Below, one piece after another: positions 21,901-33,192 of a DNA stretch of 64,000 nt. The stretch comes from Gadus chalcogrammus. Its lineage: Eukaryota > Chordata > Actinopteri > Gadiformes > Gadidae. The DNA lies in assembly GCF_026213295.1 (NCBI RefSeq), contig NC_079415.1:22877610-22941609 (forward strand), read 5' to 3'. The translations under genes and the position numbers were made by a program. The notes under the pieces are model-generated. The model worked only from the letters and a program-made list of their open reading frames with translations, did not search any database and was not told where the DNA came from. The number at the start of each line of letters is the position of its first letter. Within the stretch, counting starts at the first letter, position 1.

Positions 21901-23204
21901 TTCGTATGTAGTAGCTGATTATAGCAGAATTTAACCCATGTAGATTTAATATTCGCAAAAAATGTATTGTAATTGTGGCTACAGCAGTTGAGCTAACCCC
22001 CTCCTTGGGCACCGTTTAAAACCATGTGCACCATTTATTAATTAGACATATTATTCTAGCAGTTGAACCCCGTGTCTATTTGAACCAGCCTGGTTCTCTA
22101 CCTGTCTTGCTACACAAAACGCATGTGGAATAGACAGAAGGGCTCAGCAACCTGGAAAAAAAAAAAAATTACTGTCAGTGTTTGGCATTCGTTCCTGCTT
22201 ATACTGCCATTTCCTGGAGAGAGAAAGAATTAAGATCAATGCACAGAAGTTAAACGATGAGTGTTGGGCAACTTGTAATGCTTGTGTTGCCACCTCCTGA
22301 AGAGAAAAGAGAATTAAGATCAATGCACAGAAGTAAAATGATGATCGTGGGCAACTGATCGTTGTGTTGCCACTTCCTGATTAGAAAAGAGAATATTTTA
22401 AGTAATGTAAACAATTAAAATGATGAATGTCGGGCATCCATTACTGCTCGGGTTGCAAAGGCCTGACGAGAAAAGAGAACAAATTTAGTACAAATGCAAA
22501 ACATTTATAGATCGTTTAAACTATTAATGTTGGTGAATCAAAAAACATTGATTACAACCTACACAAATACTTGTGTGTGCGATATTAACAAGGGACTGGC
22601 TTTCCATATTTCAGCACCCAGACACACAGACCCACAAATATACTAAATTTACATTCTGGTTCCAACACATTTCTAGGTGTTAGGGGTGGGAGGGGGCAAG
22701 AGGGAGAAAGAACAATAAGATAAGACTTTAATTTAACTGACAATAGGAAGGGGTTTAGCCTCCTTCTTTCAGCAATATGAATAAGGGAGTGTGTGGTAGA
22801 GAGCTTTTGAAGATACAGCCTAGGTGTGTTCATCTTTAAGTTGCAGGGCTGTGTGATCTGCAGGGAAATCAATAGGTCTTTGTCTATCAAGTTGATGTGG
22901 CATAGGGGGTGTATAGAAATGTATTAGAGCCCTCTGATTCAGTATGAATGTTAAAGTCAAGAGGGGTTTTGAACGGCTGTTTAATGCGTTACCCTATTGT
23001 TGCAAGGCAAATTTGGTCTCGTCTGTTGGGGGCAGACAATTAAGGGGATTTTTGAGCTGGATGAGGGGAAAACAGTAGATCGGCTTCTTGGAAAGCAGGG
23101 GGTTGTCCAGTTGGGACTTATAATAGTTATATTATTGTGGTACAGTTGGAGATGTTGAGATGTAATTGCGAATAATCTCGTGTTAACGAGTCGGGGGCAC
23201 TACC
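18996..23204. other. unassigned insertion in left arm, no gene recognised
   Basis: The right arm has no counterpart for 18996-26573, so this is foreign sequence. I see no transposase, RT or gag in it. Details visible: a near-tandem of TTGCATACCACATCAAA at about 19732 and 19784, a GC-richer block 20030-20200, and the tandem array at 22165-22505. It may be a decayed large element. Confidence 0.4.
22165..22505 (+). repeat. degenerate tandem repeat, about 85-95-bp units
   Basis: Four units share GTTGGGCAACT or GTCGGGCATCC, TTGTGTTGCCAC, TCCTGAAGAGAAAAGAGAA, TTAAGATCAATGCACAGAAG and TAAAATGATGA. The last units are more diverged. Confidence 0.7.
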
Positions 23205-23247
23205 AAGAACTTCAAATATATGGCGGAGGGGCAAACTACATACGTAT

Positions 23248-25248
23248 TAGGGCCCGACCGATATTGATTTTTGAGTGCCGATGCCGATGCTGATTATTTT
23301 CAGAGAAAAATTTCGATTACGATTTAATCGGCCGATTAAAAAAAAAAAAAAAAAAAAAAAGCATATAAAACGTAGTTTTTGATACCTTAAATATACTTTA
23401 AACACTTTTGACGAATATGTGAATTGAATGCAGAACCTTTGAGTGTTTTAGAATACATTTACAGTAAAAAATGAGTGTAATGTAAAATGTAAAATAAATA
23501 ACTAACTCCCAATGTGCTGCGCTCGTGAGCAGTGACTAACACGTGCGTGCTGAGCAGTATGGTCTCACCGTTAGAGTCTACAGCAGGGGTGTCAAACGTA
23601 CGGCCCGCGGGCCGGATCAGGCCCGCGAACGGGTTTAATCCGGCCCGCGAGATGATTTTGTGAAGTACAGTATTGTAAAAAAAAAAAAAAAATTTTTTTT
23701 TTTATAAAAATCCTTCCTAGCATTACATGAATTGCATTGACTGGCACTGACTAATTTGTTGTACATTGAACTACTGGACAATTGTGTGTAACTGGAAGTC
23801 GCTTTGGAATGTAACGTAAAATGATCTGCTATTTTTCAATGAAAGAAACTGCTGTTCTTAATGTGTCCACTAGAAATCGCAATAGCAATTATGTTAAGCA
23901 AGCAAACTTTATACCGGGGCTGAGCAGGGAGCAAGTATAAACAGGTAGTGCAGCTAGCCCGGAGCTACCTTGTCGCTCTGCCTTATGCTACGGCCACACC
24001 AACCGCGTTGCTCGCAGTGGATACCGCGAGTACCGCGCCTAACCTGACGCTTGATCGGTGTGTGGTGGTTCAACGCTTCCACCGCGTCACCGCGCCACCG
24101 CAGCTAGATGAGTCCATGTCCATGCAAGTGAACGGAGCGTTCCCTCTTCGTCATAACTATCAAACCAAACATCCTTCACATTCACTGAGCAAAAATTATG
24201 AAATTAAAATGCACATTTCTCGCTAAAAATGTTTCCATAAACGCATTTAATGGCGTAACTATAACTATTTCCACCCAGAATAAAGAAAGATGTCGGCCGT
24301 GGCTGCGCTGGAGTCCGAGGTAGGAAACCCAAACGCCGCGTTTGGGTGCATGATAGAGTTTAGATCGGGTTAGATTAAATAATCTCTGATATAAATAACA
24401 CTAATCGGGTTAAATAACTTCACATGGTGTGTCTGGTGTGTTTCCAGCATTCGTAGTGTTGATCAGCAGAGAAATAGTCCGCCAGGCTGCGTTTACGTGC
24501 GTAATTACGTGCAACTTCCGCGCCTAAAGCCCCCAACGCAACGCTTCAACGCGTGTACCGTGCCTAGACCAATGGTTCCCTATGCAAAAATGCCGATTTT
24601 CAACGCCCCTACCGCGAGCAACGCGGTTGGTGTGGCCGTACCTTTATACTTCCAACATTATGCGCTTTGGCACTCTCATTGCCCCAAAATGTCTCTGTCA
24701 AAAAGACGAAAAGTGGACACAGTGCAGAGTTTTACAAGAAAAATGGTCATCGTACTTTTTATTCACGGAAGTAAATGGGAAACCTGTGTTTGGTGTGCTC
24801 ACAGCATGTTTAATTTTACAAAATTATGCCATATTTTTACCGGTCCGGCCCACTTGGGAATAGATTTTCCTCCATGTGGCCCCTAGGCTAAAATGAGTTT
24901 GACACCCCTGGTCTACAGTATAACAAATTAACATGGCCTGGGACCTAAAGAAAAACAGGCACAACATGCTCAAACAACGCGTCTTGTGTACATTGGTGAG
25001 GTGAGCGCGCAGCTGCCTGAGCGAGCGTGCTTTCATGTTGTACGGTAAAATTCAATCTCCTCTTTTTTACTCCAGCTAAAGTTGTTAGTTAGCAAGGTGA
25101 GTAGGAGCGCAATCTGCAGGATACTAAGCGCAATAACATTTATTAAAAAAAAAAAAAAAAAAAAAACGGTTGTAATCGGCGTCTTTTTGGCCGATGCCGA
25201 TTATTTTCAAAAAGGCTATAATCGGCCGATTAAATCGGCAGGGCCCTA
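23248..25248. mobile_element. hAT-type element, 2.0 kb, non-coding
   Basis: Ends TAGGGCCCGACCGAT and, inverted, TAGGGCCCTGCCGAT. The eight-base target duplication ATACGTAT lies at 23240-23247 and 25249-25256. Subterminal GATGCCGAT and ATCGGCCGATTAAA blocks and two poly-A runs (23338-23360, 25145-25166) are symmetrical. No transposase. About two thirds of it is the nested MITE 23584-24910. Confidence 0.8.
23584..24910. mobile_element. hAT MITE copy 1, 1327 bp
   Basis: Starts CAGGGGTGTCAAAC and ends GTTTGACACCCCTG, with the eight-base duplication GTCTACAG at 23576-23583 and 24911-24918. Inside is a second inverted pair, ACGGCCACACCAACCGCGTT near 23990 and its inverse near 24624, so this family is itself composite. 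A second copy with the same inner structure lies at 49098-50464 in inverse orientation. The 92- and 129-codon ORFs shared by both copies are chance frames. Confidence 0.85.
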
Positions 25249-25466
25249 ATACGTATCAGCCGATATAAGAAACTTTCTGAGTTCTATCTGTCCGGCTGAT
25301 ATCTGGGGTACCTTATGGCATAAGGCTACCACTTAACCGCATTTTGCGCTCTCAGTACACTCTTTCTCCGCACTGTGTGTACATTTATATGTACACAGAT
25401 AGTCCTATGAGATCCTCGGATGAAAAGGGGAACTACAAACAGAAGTTATCGTTAGTTTTAAACAGC

Positions 25467-25507
<41 letters not shown>

Positions 25508-26040
25508 GTCGTGGGATGGGTGGGGGTTGGTCTTTACGAGGAGGTTCAGGCGGGAGGAAGAGACGAGGAGGAGATCCACGAAGGGGGATCGGAGGGAGGG
25601 GAGAGGGGGGGTTGGATTCACTACCAAGAACTACAAATATGGCGGCGGGGCAAACTACATACGTATCAGCCGACTACAGAAACTTCTCTGAGTTCTATCT
25701 GTCCGGCTGAAAACGGTGGTACCTTATAGCATAAGGCTACCACTTAACCGCAATTTGTGTTCTCAATACACTATGTCTCTGCGCTGTGTGTACATTTATA
25801 TGTACACAGATAGCCCTATGAGATCCTTGGATGATAAGGGGAACTACAAATAGAAGTTATCGTTGTTAAAAATAGCGTCAGAGAGAGAGAGATGTGTCGT
25901 GGGAGAGGCTGGGGGTTGGTCTTTACGAGGAGGTTTTGCTGGAGGAAGATTGGTGGTGGGGGGTTCATTATGACAGTGGAGGAGGAGAAGCGGAGAGAGA
26001 CGGGGTTGGAGAGAGAGAGAGATGGAAGGCCAGTGAGGGG

Positions 26041-26573
26041 ACGGGGTGTTAGACTGGGCCTGGAGGGGGGTGGTGGGGACTTTTACGAGTGTAAAGGGTT
26101 AGGAGGGACTCGTAGATTAATAATTCATCATCTTTAATAACAAAATACCAACAGACTTGAATGTAAAATGTAAGCATGCAGTCTTGGATGGCATTAGCGG
26201 ATCATCAGATAGGATGGTATTTACTCTGAATGTCCGCTATGGAGCTACTGCTTAGGAACACAGACCGTGCCGGCCTCGGGAAAGTTCAGAAGAATGGGAG
26301 AAGTGAAAGATAATAATGATTGGAACTCTCGTTAATGTTCTATTGTGGCTCGATCTTCACAGAGACCGATAGTGGAGGACCTTACCTCTCACCCATAACC
26401 ATGAACAATCGTTAACGACGAGTACTCAAAACGACGCCAAAGTAGGGCATTAAAGACAAAGCTATTCTGTGGGGGTTAGTTAGGGGGGGTAACGCAGATG
26501 GGAAGGTGTCTTCATGAGGGGGTGAGGAAGGGTCTACCTTTAGACAGGCAGGCAGACAGACAGAGATTATTAT
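26041..26573. other. right end of the unassigned insertion
   Basis: No gene seen. Ends with a short GGCAGGCAGACAGACAGAG run and TTATTATTA just before the foldback arm resumes at 26574. Confidence 0.4.
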
Positions 26574-26946
26574 TATTCCCTTTTCCATGCAGTCAACACA
26601 AACTTGTACCATGTACGTTCTGCAACGTTACCAAGTAAAACACGACAATTTACCCAGTAATTAAGCTGAAACTGTACTGTAAAAGGAAGCCTCGTTTGTT
26701 TCCATGGTATTACCAGGTTCTTACCATATAATTTATAATAGATACATTCCATTATCCATGCAGTCAACACAAACTTGTACCATGTACGTTCTGCGACGTT
26801 ACCAAGTAAAACACGACAATTTACCCAGTAAGTAAGCTGAAACTGTACTGTAAAAGGAAGCCTTGTTTGTTTCCATGGTATTACCAGGCTCTTACCATAT
26901 AAGTTGTAACTGGTTATTCCCTTTTCCATGCAATCAACACAAACCA
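26574..26946 (-). repeat. foldback 170-bp tandem units, left arm
   Basis: Slightly more than two units of the 170-bp repeat, inverted relative to 32041-33145. Key blocks on minus: TGTTGACTGCATGGAAAAGG, GGTAAGAACCTGGTAATACC, GGCTTCCTTTTACAGTACAG and GTTTTACTTGGTAACGT. Confidence 0.85.
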
Positions 26947-28124
26947 TATATGTTCTGCAACATCGTTCACCAGTAGTTAAGCACTTTAATTGTTGTTATA
27001 AAACCCCAAACCACTGTTGATGAAAGACATATTAAAATTAAACAAAATCAAAGGCTTATCTTTCAAACAATGCATATCTCACAAACAGGCACTGAACACT
27101 GAAGAAATCTGACAAAAAAAAGAGCCGTCCACATCAACTCAATTTAAATGTTACTGATGGTGTTTTCATAAAACACATGACAGTGTTATGGCAAGTGACC
27201 ACAAGGAAGACTGCTTCAACCGCTACAATTTGAATAAGTGGTGAATGCCATGCAGCAATCTGCCTATGGGAGCATCTTTGTGGTCATTCGCAAACCAATG
27301 AGTCCACTCGATGGATGAGAGATGACTCTTTAGTGTCTTCTCTGTGAGGTATCCCTGCAGTCTCCACATCTGGGATTTGAAGGCTGGCCAAGACCTGACC
27401 AGGTACCTCCAAATCTCCCCTTCAAGAATCAGAAGACAAGAAAATAAACATTAGGACTGTCAATTAATGAACATTTCTAGAACATGTAGAACTCAAGGAT
27501 TATTTTGTTCATAAGTTAAGAAAGGATGCTGGAACTCTGGCCATTGTGTTTGGTCATATTGAAAAGAGAAAAAGGCATAGCCATAAATACAGTTAATAGG
27601 ACGGGAGGGGACAGGCAGTTAGCTCCGGTTAGCCCTTTAGCATCAAGCTAGCGGAGCTTCTGTCATTCAAATAACTCGGACATGTTGTTCAAAACCTATA
27701 ACACCCAATTTATTAAAATATCCAGATTTAATCGGGCTCTCTCCCATAAGTACAGTTAATAGGACGGGAAGAGACAGGCTCTGTTAGCCCCGGTTAGCGC
27801 GATGCTGAAGAGCAGCTCTACCGGAGAATGCCACCTCAACAGGTGCAAGTTAGCCTCCGGTTTGATATTCGCTGGATATTCGGTTTACCACCCAATCGGA
27901 TTCATCAACATAAGTGCAATACATCACGGGCTAAGTATGTTGAGGACGGTTTAGGACACCGTATCGCAAAAAATCACAAACACATGTTGTCGCCATCGAT
28001 GTCTGCAACAACGTCATTTACGTTCTCTGCCATGGCTGCTACCTGTTTTAGGGACCGTCAACAAGTTACACTCACCGACTGGTGGCAGAGACGTTACCAT
28101 GGAATTGTTTCTGGAAATAAATCA
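26947..28124 (-). repeat. foldback inner arm, left
   Basis: Matches 30896-32040 plus 28345-28363 in inverse orientation at high identity. Contains a duplicated stretch with GTTAATAGGACGGGA and GCTAACCGG-like blocks (about 27590-27650 and 27755-27800). It also carries the minus-strand frame (27236-27435) that mirrors the ORF at 31570-31773. Confidence 0.85.
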
Positions 28125-28365
28125 TATAAAATAACATAAAAATCACTAAAAAATACATTTTGTCACCTGATTGTAGTAGTAGTTGCCAATGGTGGGCTGT
28201 TACTTACTGCAAGTAACTTTGCTAATATATTGCATTATTGTTAAACGGGATGCAATTAATAATTTCAAATATAGTTTGGTAGATTTTTGTCGAATATTAA
28301 ACTATTAACTGCATTATGATTAACTAGATTGCAATATATTTGTGTGATTAATTTCCTGAAACAAT

Positions 28366-30893
28366 AGGGGATTATCACGCTTCCTGGTTCCGGTGGCGGG
28401 ATTTGTCTTCGTTGTGCATGAAAACTTCCGGCGCACTTCCACCATGGCTGAAACAAAGGCTAGATGTCACTGCTCTGTTCCACTTTGTACATCTAACAAA
28501 CAACACCAACCCTACTTAAGTTTTCATGGATTCCCGACTGAAATGAGTCTAAGGAAGAAGTGGATTCAAGCGGTTCAGAACATGATTTCGGTTCTGCTCC
28601 TAAACCAGGTTTGTCAGTGTTTGTTAGTGTTCTGAAATATTGGCTTACTATTACCCCATACTGTTCTTAAACCACCTACCTGACAGGATGTACTACCTAT
28701 GGTTTAATCACAGAATGGGCTCTTAGTAGGTTATACCGAGGAGGTAGGTCAACTTTTCAGAACTCGGGCACAAAATGTTTAGTCTTATTAATGTCCCAGC
28801 ATTTGACCAAACCACAATGTGAAAAGCTTCATCACAAGTACAAATGTTGCATTTTATATCTTACTTAATTGTAAAGGTGAATATTGAGCTATAAAAAGCT
28901 AAATTTAAAAGCAATATTGAGCTACAAAAAGCAATTTCTTTAGAGGTCCAAACTGCTTCCAATATGCAAGTCACAGCCAAAATCTGGGTTAGATGTTTTA
29001 ATTTTTTTTCCTCATCTCATACAGGTGCACTGGATGCTGCTGCTGTACACATACAGCAATTGGAAGAAACAGTCAAGGAGCTGATGAGAGCTGTCACAGC
29101 TGAAAGTGGTTCAAGTGCCTTTTCACAGATTCTGTGTCTCAGACGCGGACATCCTTTTTTACACCAGATTCACGTCAAGAGATGTTTTTTGTGACTTCTG
29201 GGAGGTTATTCAACCATCTGCCTCCATGTTGGTTTATTGGTCGAAAGCTCAGAAAAAGAAACAAACATTTGAACCCATTTCTCCCAGTCCAACGTGTAGA
29301 CTGCAACTGGTTGAGTTTTTTCTCTTCTGCTGCCGGGTTGCTGCAGGCCTGCAAGAGAAGGTGCTGGCTGACATGTTTCAGGTCAGTGTGTCCACTGTCT
29401 CCCATGTTGTTATACCGTGGGCCAACTACCGTTACCTGCTCCTTGGCTCCCTCCCCATCTGGATGAGTAAACAGCAAGTCAAGAACACCATGCCAAGCTA
29501 ATTTGTGCAGTACAGTCCAGATGTTCGGGTAATCATCGACTGCACCGAGGTGCAGTCGATGATTACCCGAACATCATCTTACAAGAACACAACAACCTTT
29601 AAGGCCTTGATTGGGATTGCCCCTTGTAGTGCTGTGACTTTTGTGTCAAGTCTCTTCACCGGCTCCATCTCCGACCCAGAGCTGACTGAACAAGGTGGAC
29701 TGCTGGATTTACTGGAGCCAGGAGATGGCTGCATGGCAGACAAGGGTTTCACCATCGAGAAGCCACTAGCTGATCGTGGGGCAACGCTGATTATACCACC
29801 CTTCAAGATGACAGGTAAGCATGAAAGGAATGAACATTTCAAATTAAAACTTTGACCCAAATGTGACCATTAAGATATGCAGACAAATGTTTAAGATGGA
29901 CAGAAGCACTCACAATAATATTACTAATTAATTTATCTCTAACCACTGCGCAGTTCACTGAAGAGGATGCTCTGAAAACACAAGCAATCGCTCGACTTCG
30001 AATCCTCGTAGAAAGAGCAATAGGCAGAGTCAAGGAATACCGCATCTGGGAACACGCTGTCCTTTCACCTTGTCTGCGACAGTCAATCAGCTGTGGACCG
30101 TCTGCTGTGTGATGACCAACTTCCAGGGACCACTTGATTTAAAAGGCTACATCACTGTGTTTCTACTCAAACATGTACCTATAAATATTAAATATAATAT
30201 ATAAATATTAAAACGAGAGGCACTGAACATTTGGAGTGGTCCCTTCATTTTTTCCGGAGCTGTAATTTTGTACACTGAAAACATTGTATATATTGAATGA
30301 CATGTATGAAGAAGTCTTTAATCTATAATCAATTTTAAAGTCCAGTCAGTCCATCCTGAAAGTATTCAAAATAATGTTAATATATAATGTAGTAAATGAT
30401 GTCCTCAGAAAAAGGGAATGAATTAAATCCTTTTATTCTTTCAGTTCCTTTATTCATTCAGTTCATTTCACATTAATTTCACTTTCTGCTGAAGATACAC
30501 ATTCATATATGTACCAAAGAAGTACAAGTCTACCTTATTTTTCATCTCTTATCATTTCATCCCTCCAGACAGAGCTGACGCCAAACCGACGTTAGCATAA
30601 GCCAACCTACCTAGCGTAAGCTAGCTAGCAGACACTCGCATTCGTAGTCGATATATTTCTCGAAAAATAAACAATCCCTGGTCCAGTTTGGAGCGGGCTG
30701 TTATGGAGTGTTGTTCGGTAAGTCTGTGAACTTCAGAAAACGTGACTTTGGGTACATTTACCTGGGATGTCGTGAAAGTGAACTGCCGGTCCTCCATCAT
30801 CAGTTCGCCAGAGTGATGAGTGATTCACCGGATGTCACAGTGCACAATGAACACCGAATGCGGAAGTACTACGTATCAGCGTGATAATCCCCT
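28366..30893 (+). mobile_element. ISL2EU element C, 2528 bp
   Basis: Ends AGGGGATTATCACGC and its exact inverse, flanked by AT at 28364-28365 and 30894-30895. Removing it restores GAAACAATTCCATGG, which pairs with CCATGGAATTGTTTC in the opposite foldback arm, so the insertion point is certain. It carries only a broken transposase and no SWIM-YqaJ gene. Confidence 0.9.
28444..30157 (+). pseudogene. ISL2EU element C THAP-DDE transposase
   Basis: Exon 1 (28444-about 28608) encodes a THAP start: CHCSVPLC, YLSFHGFPTEMSLRKKWIQA. From 29025 (acceptor CTCATACAG) comes a short coiled coil (HIQQLEETVKELM), SDADILFYTRF, an HTH-like ADMFQVSVSTVSHVV and WMSKQQVKNTMP with a stop. The next frame has VRVIIDCTE (first Asp), FKALIGIAPCSAVTFVSSLF, CMADKGFTIEKPL (second Asp), an intron with GTAAGC donor (about 29815) and GCGCAG acceptor (29953), and VERAIGRVKEYRIWE (Glu). 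Breaks: stop near 29500, a 27-bp hairpin replacing codons after DCTE, and a C-terminal frameshift. It is the best preserved of the three ISL2EU transposases here. Confidence 0.8.
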
Positions 30894-30895
30894 AT

Positions 30896-32040
30896 TCCAT
30901 GGTAACGTCTCTGCCAACAGTCGGTGCGTGTAATTTGTTGACGGTCCCTAAAATAGGTAGCAGCCAGAACGTAAATGACGTTGTTGCACAGACATTGATG
31001 GCGACAACATGTGTTTGTGATTTTTACGCGATACGGTGTCCTAAACCGTCCTCAACATACTAAGCCCGTAATGTATTGCACTTATGTTGATGAATCCGAT
31101 TGGGTGGTAAACCGAATATCCGGCAGATATCAAACCGGAGGCTAACTTGCACCTGTTGAGGTGTCATGCTCCAGTAGAGCTGCTCTTTAGCATCGCGCTA
31201 ACCGGGGCTAAGAGAGCCTGTCTCTTCCCGTCCTATTAACTGTACTTATGGGAGAGAGCCCAATTAAATCCGGATATTTTAATAAATTGGGTGTTATAGG
31301 TTTTGAACAACATGTCCGAGTTATTTCAATGACAGAAGCTCCGCTAGCTCGATGCTAAAGGGCTAACCGGAGCTAACAGCCTGTCCCCTCCCGTCCTATT
31401 AACTGTATTTATGGCTATGCCTTTTTCTCTTTTCAATATGACCAAACACAATGGCCAGAGGACCAGCATCCTTTCTTAACTGATAAACAAAATAATCTTT
31501 GAGTTCTACATGTTCTAGAAATGTTCATTAATTGACAGTCCTAATGTTTATTTTCTTGTCTTCTGATTCTTGGAAGGGGAGATTTGGAGGTACCTGGTCA
31601 GGTCTTGGTCAGCCTTCAAATCCCAGATGTGGAGACTGCAGGGATACCTCACAGAGAAGACACTAAAGAGTCTTCTCTCATTCATCGAGTGGACTCATTG
31701 GTTTGCGAATGACCACAAAGATGCTCCCATAGGCAGATTGCTGCATGGCATTCACCACTTATTCAAATTGTAGAGGTTGAAGCAGTCTTCCTTGTGGTCA
31801 CTTGCCATAACACTGTCATGTGTTTTATGAAAACACCATCAGTAACATTTAAATTGAGTTGATGTGGACGGCTCTTTTTTTTGTCAGATTTCTTCAGTGT
31901 TCAGTGCCTTTTTGTGAGAGATGCATTGTTTGAAAGATAAGCCTTTGATTTTGTTTAATTTTAATATGTCTTTCATCAACAGTGGTTTGGGGTTTTATAA
32001 CAACAATTAAAGTGCTTAACTACTGGTGAACGATGTTGCA
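30896..32040 (+). repeat. foldback inner arm, right
   Basis: Inverse of 26947-28103; the remaining 19 bases of the arm (28345-28363) lie on the other side of ISL2EU-C. Shared details include CCATGGTAACGTCTCTGCCA, GACGGTCCCTAAAATAGGTA and AACATGTCCGAGTTATTTCA. Confidence 0.85.
31570..31773 (+). other. 68-codon open frame duplicated in both foldback arms
   Basis: Encodes GEIWRYLVRSW, QMWRLQGYLTEKTLKS, IEWTHWFANDHKDAPIGRLL and GIHHLFKL. The first codon is TTG, not ATG, and TCTTCTGATTCTTGGAAG just upstream could be a splice acceptor context, so this might be a terminal exon. The left arm (27236-27435, minus) has the same frame intact. The three differences I see are all replacement changes (Pro/Ser, His/Leu, Ser/Phe), so selection is not indicated. 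I do not recognise the family. Confidence 0.35.
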
Positions 32041-33145
32041 GAACATATATGGTTTGTGTTGATTGCATGGAAAAGGGAATAACCAGTTACAACTTATATG
32101 GTAAGAGCCTGGTAATACCATGGAAACAAACAAGGCTTCCTTTTACAGTACAGTTTCAGCTTACTTACTGGGTAAATTGTCGTGTTTTACTTGGTAACGT
32201 CGCAGAACGTACATGGTACAAGTTTGTGTTGACTGCATGGATAATGGAATGTATCTATTATAAATTATATGGTAAGAACCTGGTAATACCATGGAAACAA
32301 ACGAGGCTTCCTTTTACAGTACAGTTTCAGCTTAATTACTGGGTAAATTGTCGTGTTTTACTTGGTAACGTCGCAGAACGTACATGGTACAAGTTTGTGT
32401 TGACTGCATGGAAAAGGGAATAATGTATTACAAATTATATGGTAAGAACCTGGTAATACCATGGAAACAAACAAGGCTTCCTTTTACAGTACAGTTTCAG
32501 CTTAATTACTGGGTAAATTGTCGTGTTTTACTTGGTAACGTCGCAGAACGTACATGGTACAAGTTTGTGTTGACTGCATGGAAAAGGGAATAATGTATTA
32601 CAAATTATATGGTAAGAACCTGGTAATACCAAGGAAACAAACAAGGCTTCCTTTTACAGTACAGTTTCAGCTTAATTACTGGGTAAATTGTCGTGTTTTA
32701 CTTGGTAACGTCGCAGAACGTACGTGGTACAAGTTTGTGTTGACTGCATGGAAAAGGGAATAATGTATTACAAATTATATGGTAAGAACCTGGTAATACC
32801 ATGGAAACAAACAAGGCTTCCTTTTACAGTACAGTTTCAGCTTAATTACTGGGTATATTGTCTTGTTTTACTTGGTAACGTCGCAGAACGTACATGGTAC
32901 AAGTTTGTGTTGACTGCATGGAAAAGGGAATAATGTATTACAAATTATATGGTAAGAACCTGGTAATACCATGGAAACAAACGAGGCTTCCTTTTACAGT
33001 ACAGTTTCAGCTTAATTACTGGGTAAATTGTCGTGTTTTACTTGGTAACGTCGCAGAACGTACATGGTACAAGTTTGTGTTGACTGCATGGATAATGGAA
33101 TGTATCTATTATAAATTATATGGTAAGAACCTGGTAATACTATGG
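32041..33145 (+). repeat. foldback 170-bp tandem array, right arm
   Basis: Six to seven units with a constant 170-base period; TGTTGACTGCATGG recurs at about 32229, 32399, 32569, 32739, 32909 and 33079. Units differ at only a few bases (for example ACGAGG or ACAAGG; ATGGATAATGGAATG variants in the second and last units). The repeated 69-codon frame in every unit is not a gene: 170 is not a multiple of three and each frame ends inside the next unit. Confidence 0.9.
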
Positions 33146-33192
33146 AAACAAACGGCTTTGTACCCAGTATTTAAGAAGATGTACCATAACAC

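Larger units (their letters stand above)
23205..26040 (+). repeat. tandem duplication of about 420 bp, first copy split by hAT
   Basis: Copy 1 is 23205-23247 plus 25257-25619; copy 2 is 25620-about 26040. Shared blocks include CTACCAAGAACTACAAATAT, GCAAACTACATACGTATCAG, GAGTTCTATCTGTCCGGCTG, CATAAGGCTACCACTTAACC, TACATTTATATGTACACAGA, a GA microsatellite (25470-25504 and a shorter run near 25879) and GGGGGTTGGTCTTTACGAGG. The intact target in copy 2 confirms the hAT insertion point in copy 1. Confidence 0.8.

Noticed and set aside
23948..24226. 92-codon frame present identically in both hAT MITE copies (also 49822-50100)
   Set aside because: Shared because the MITE is duplicated; no similarity to a transposase and no sign of codon constraint.
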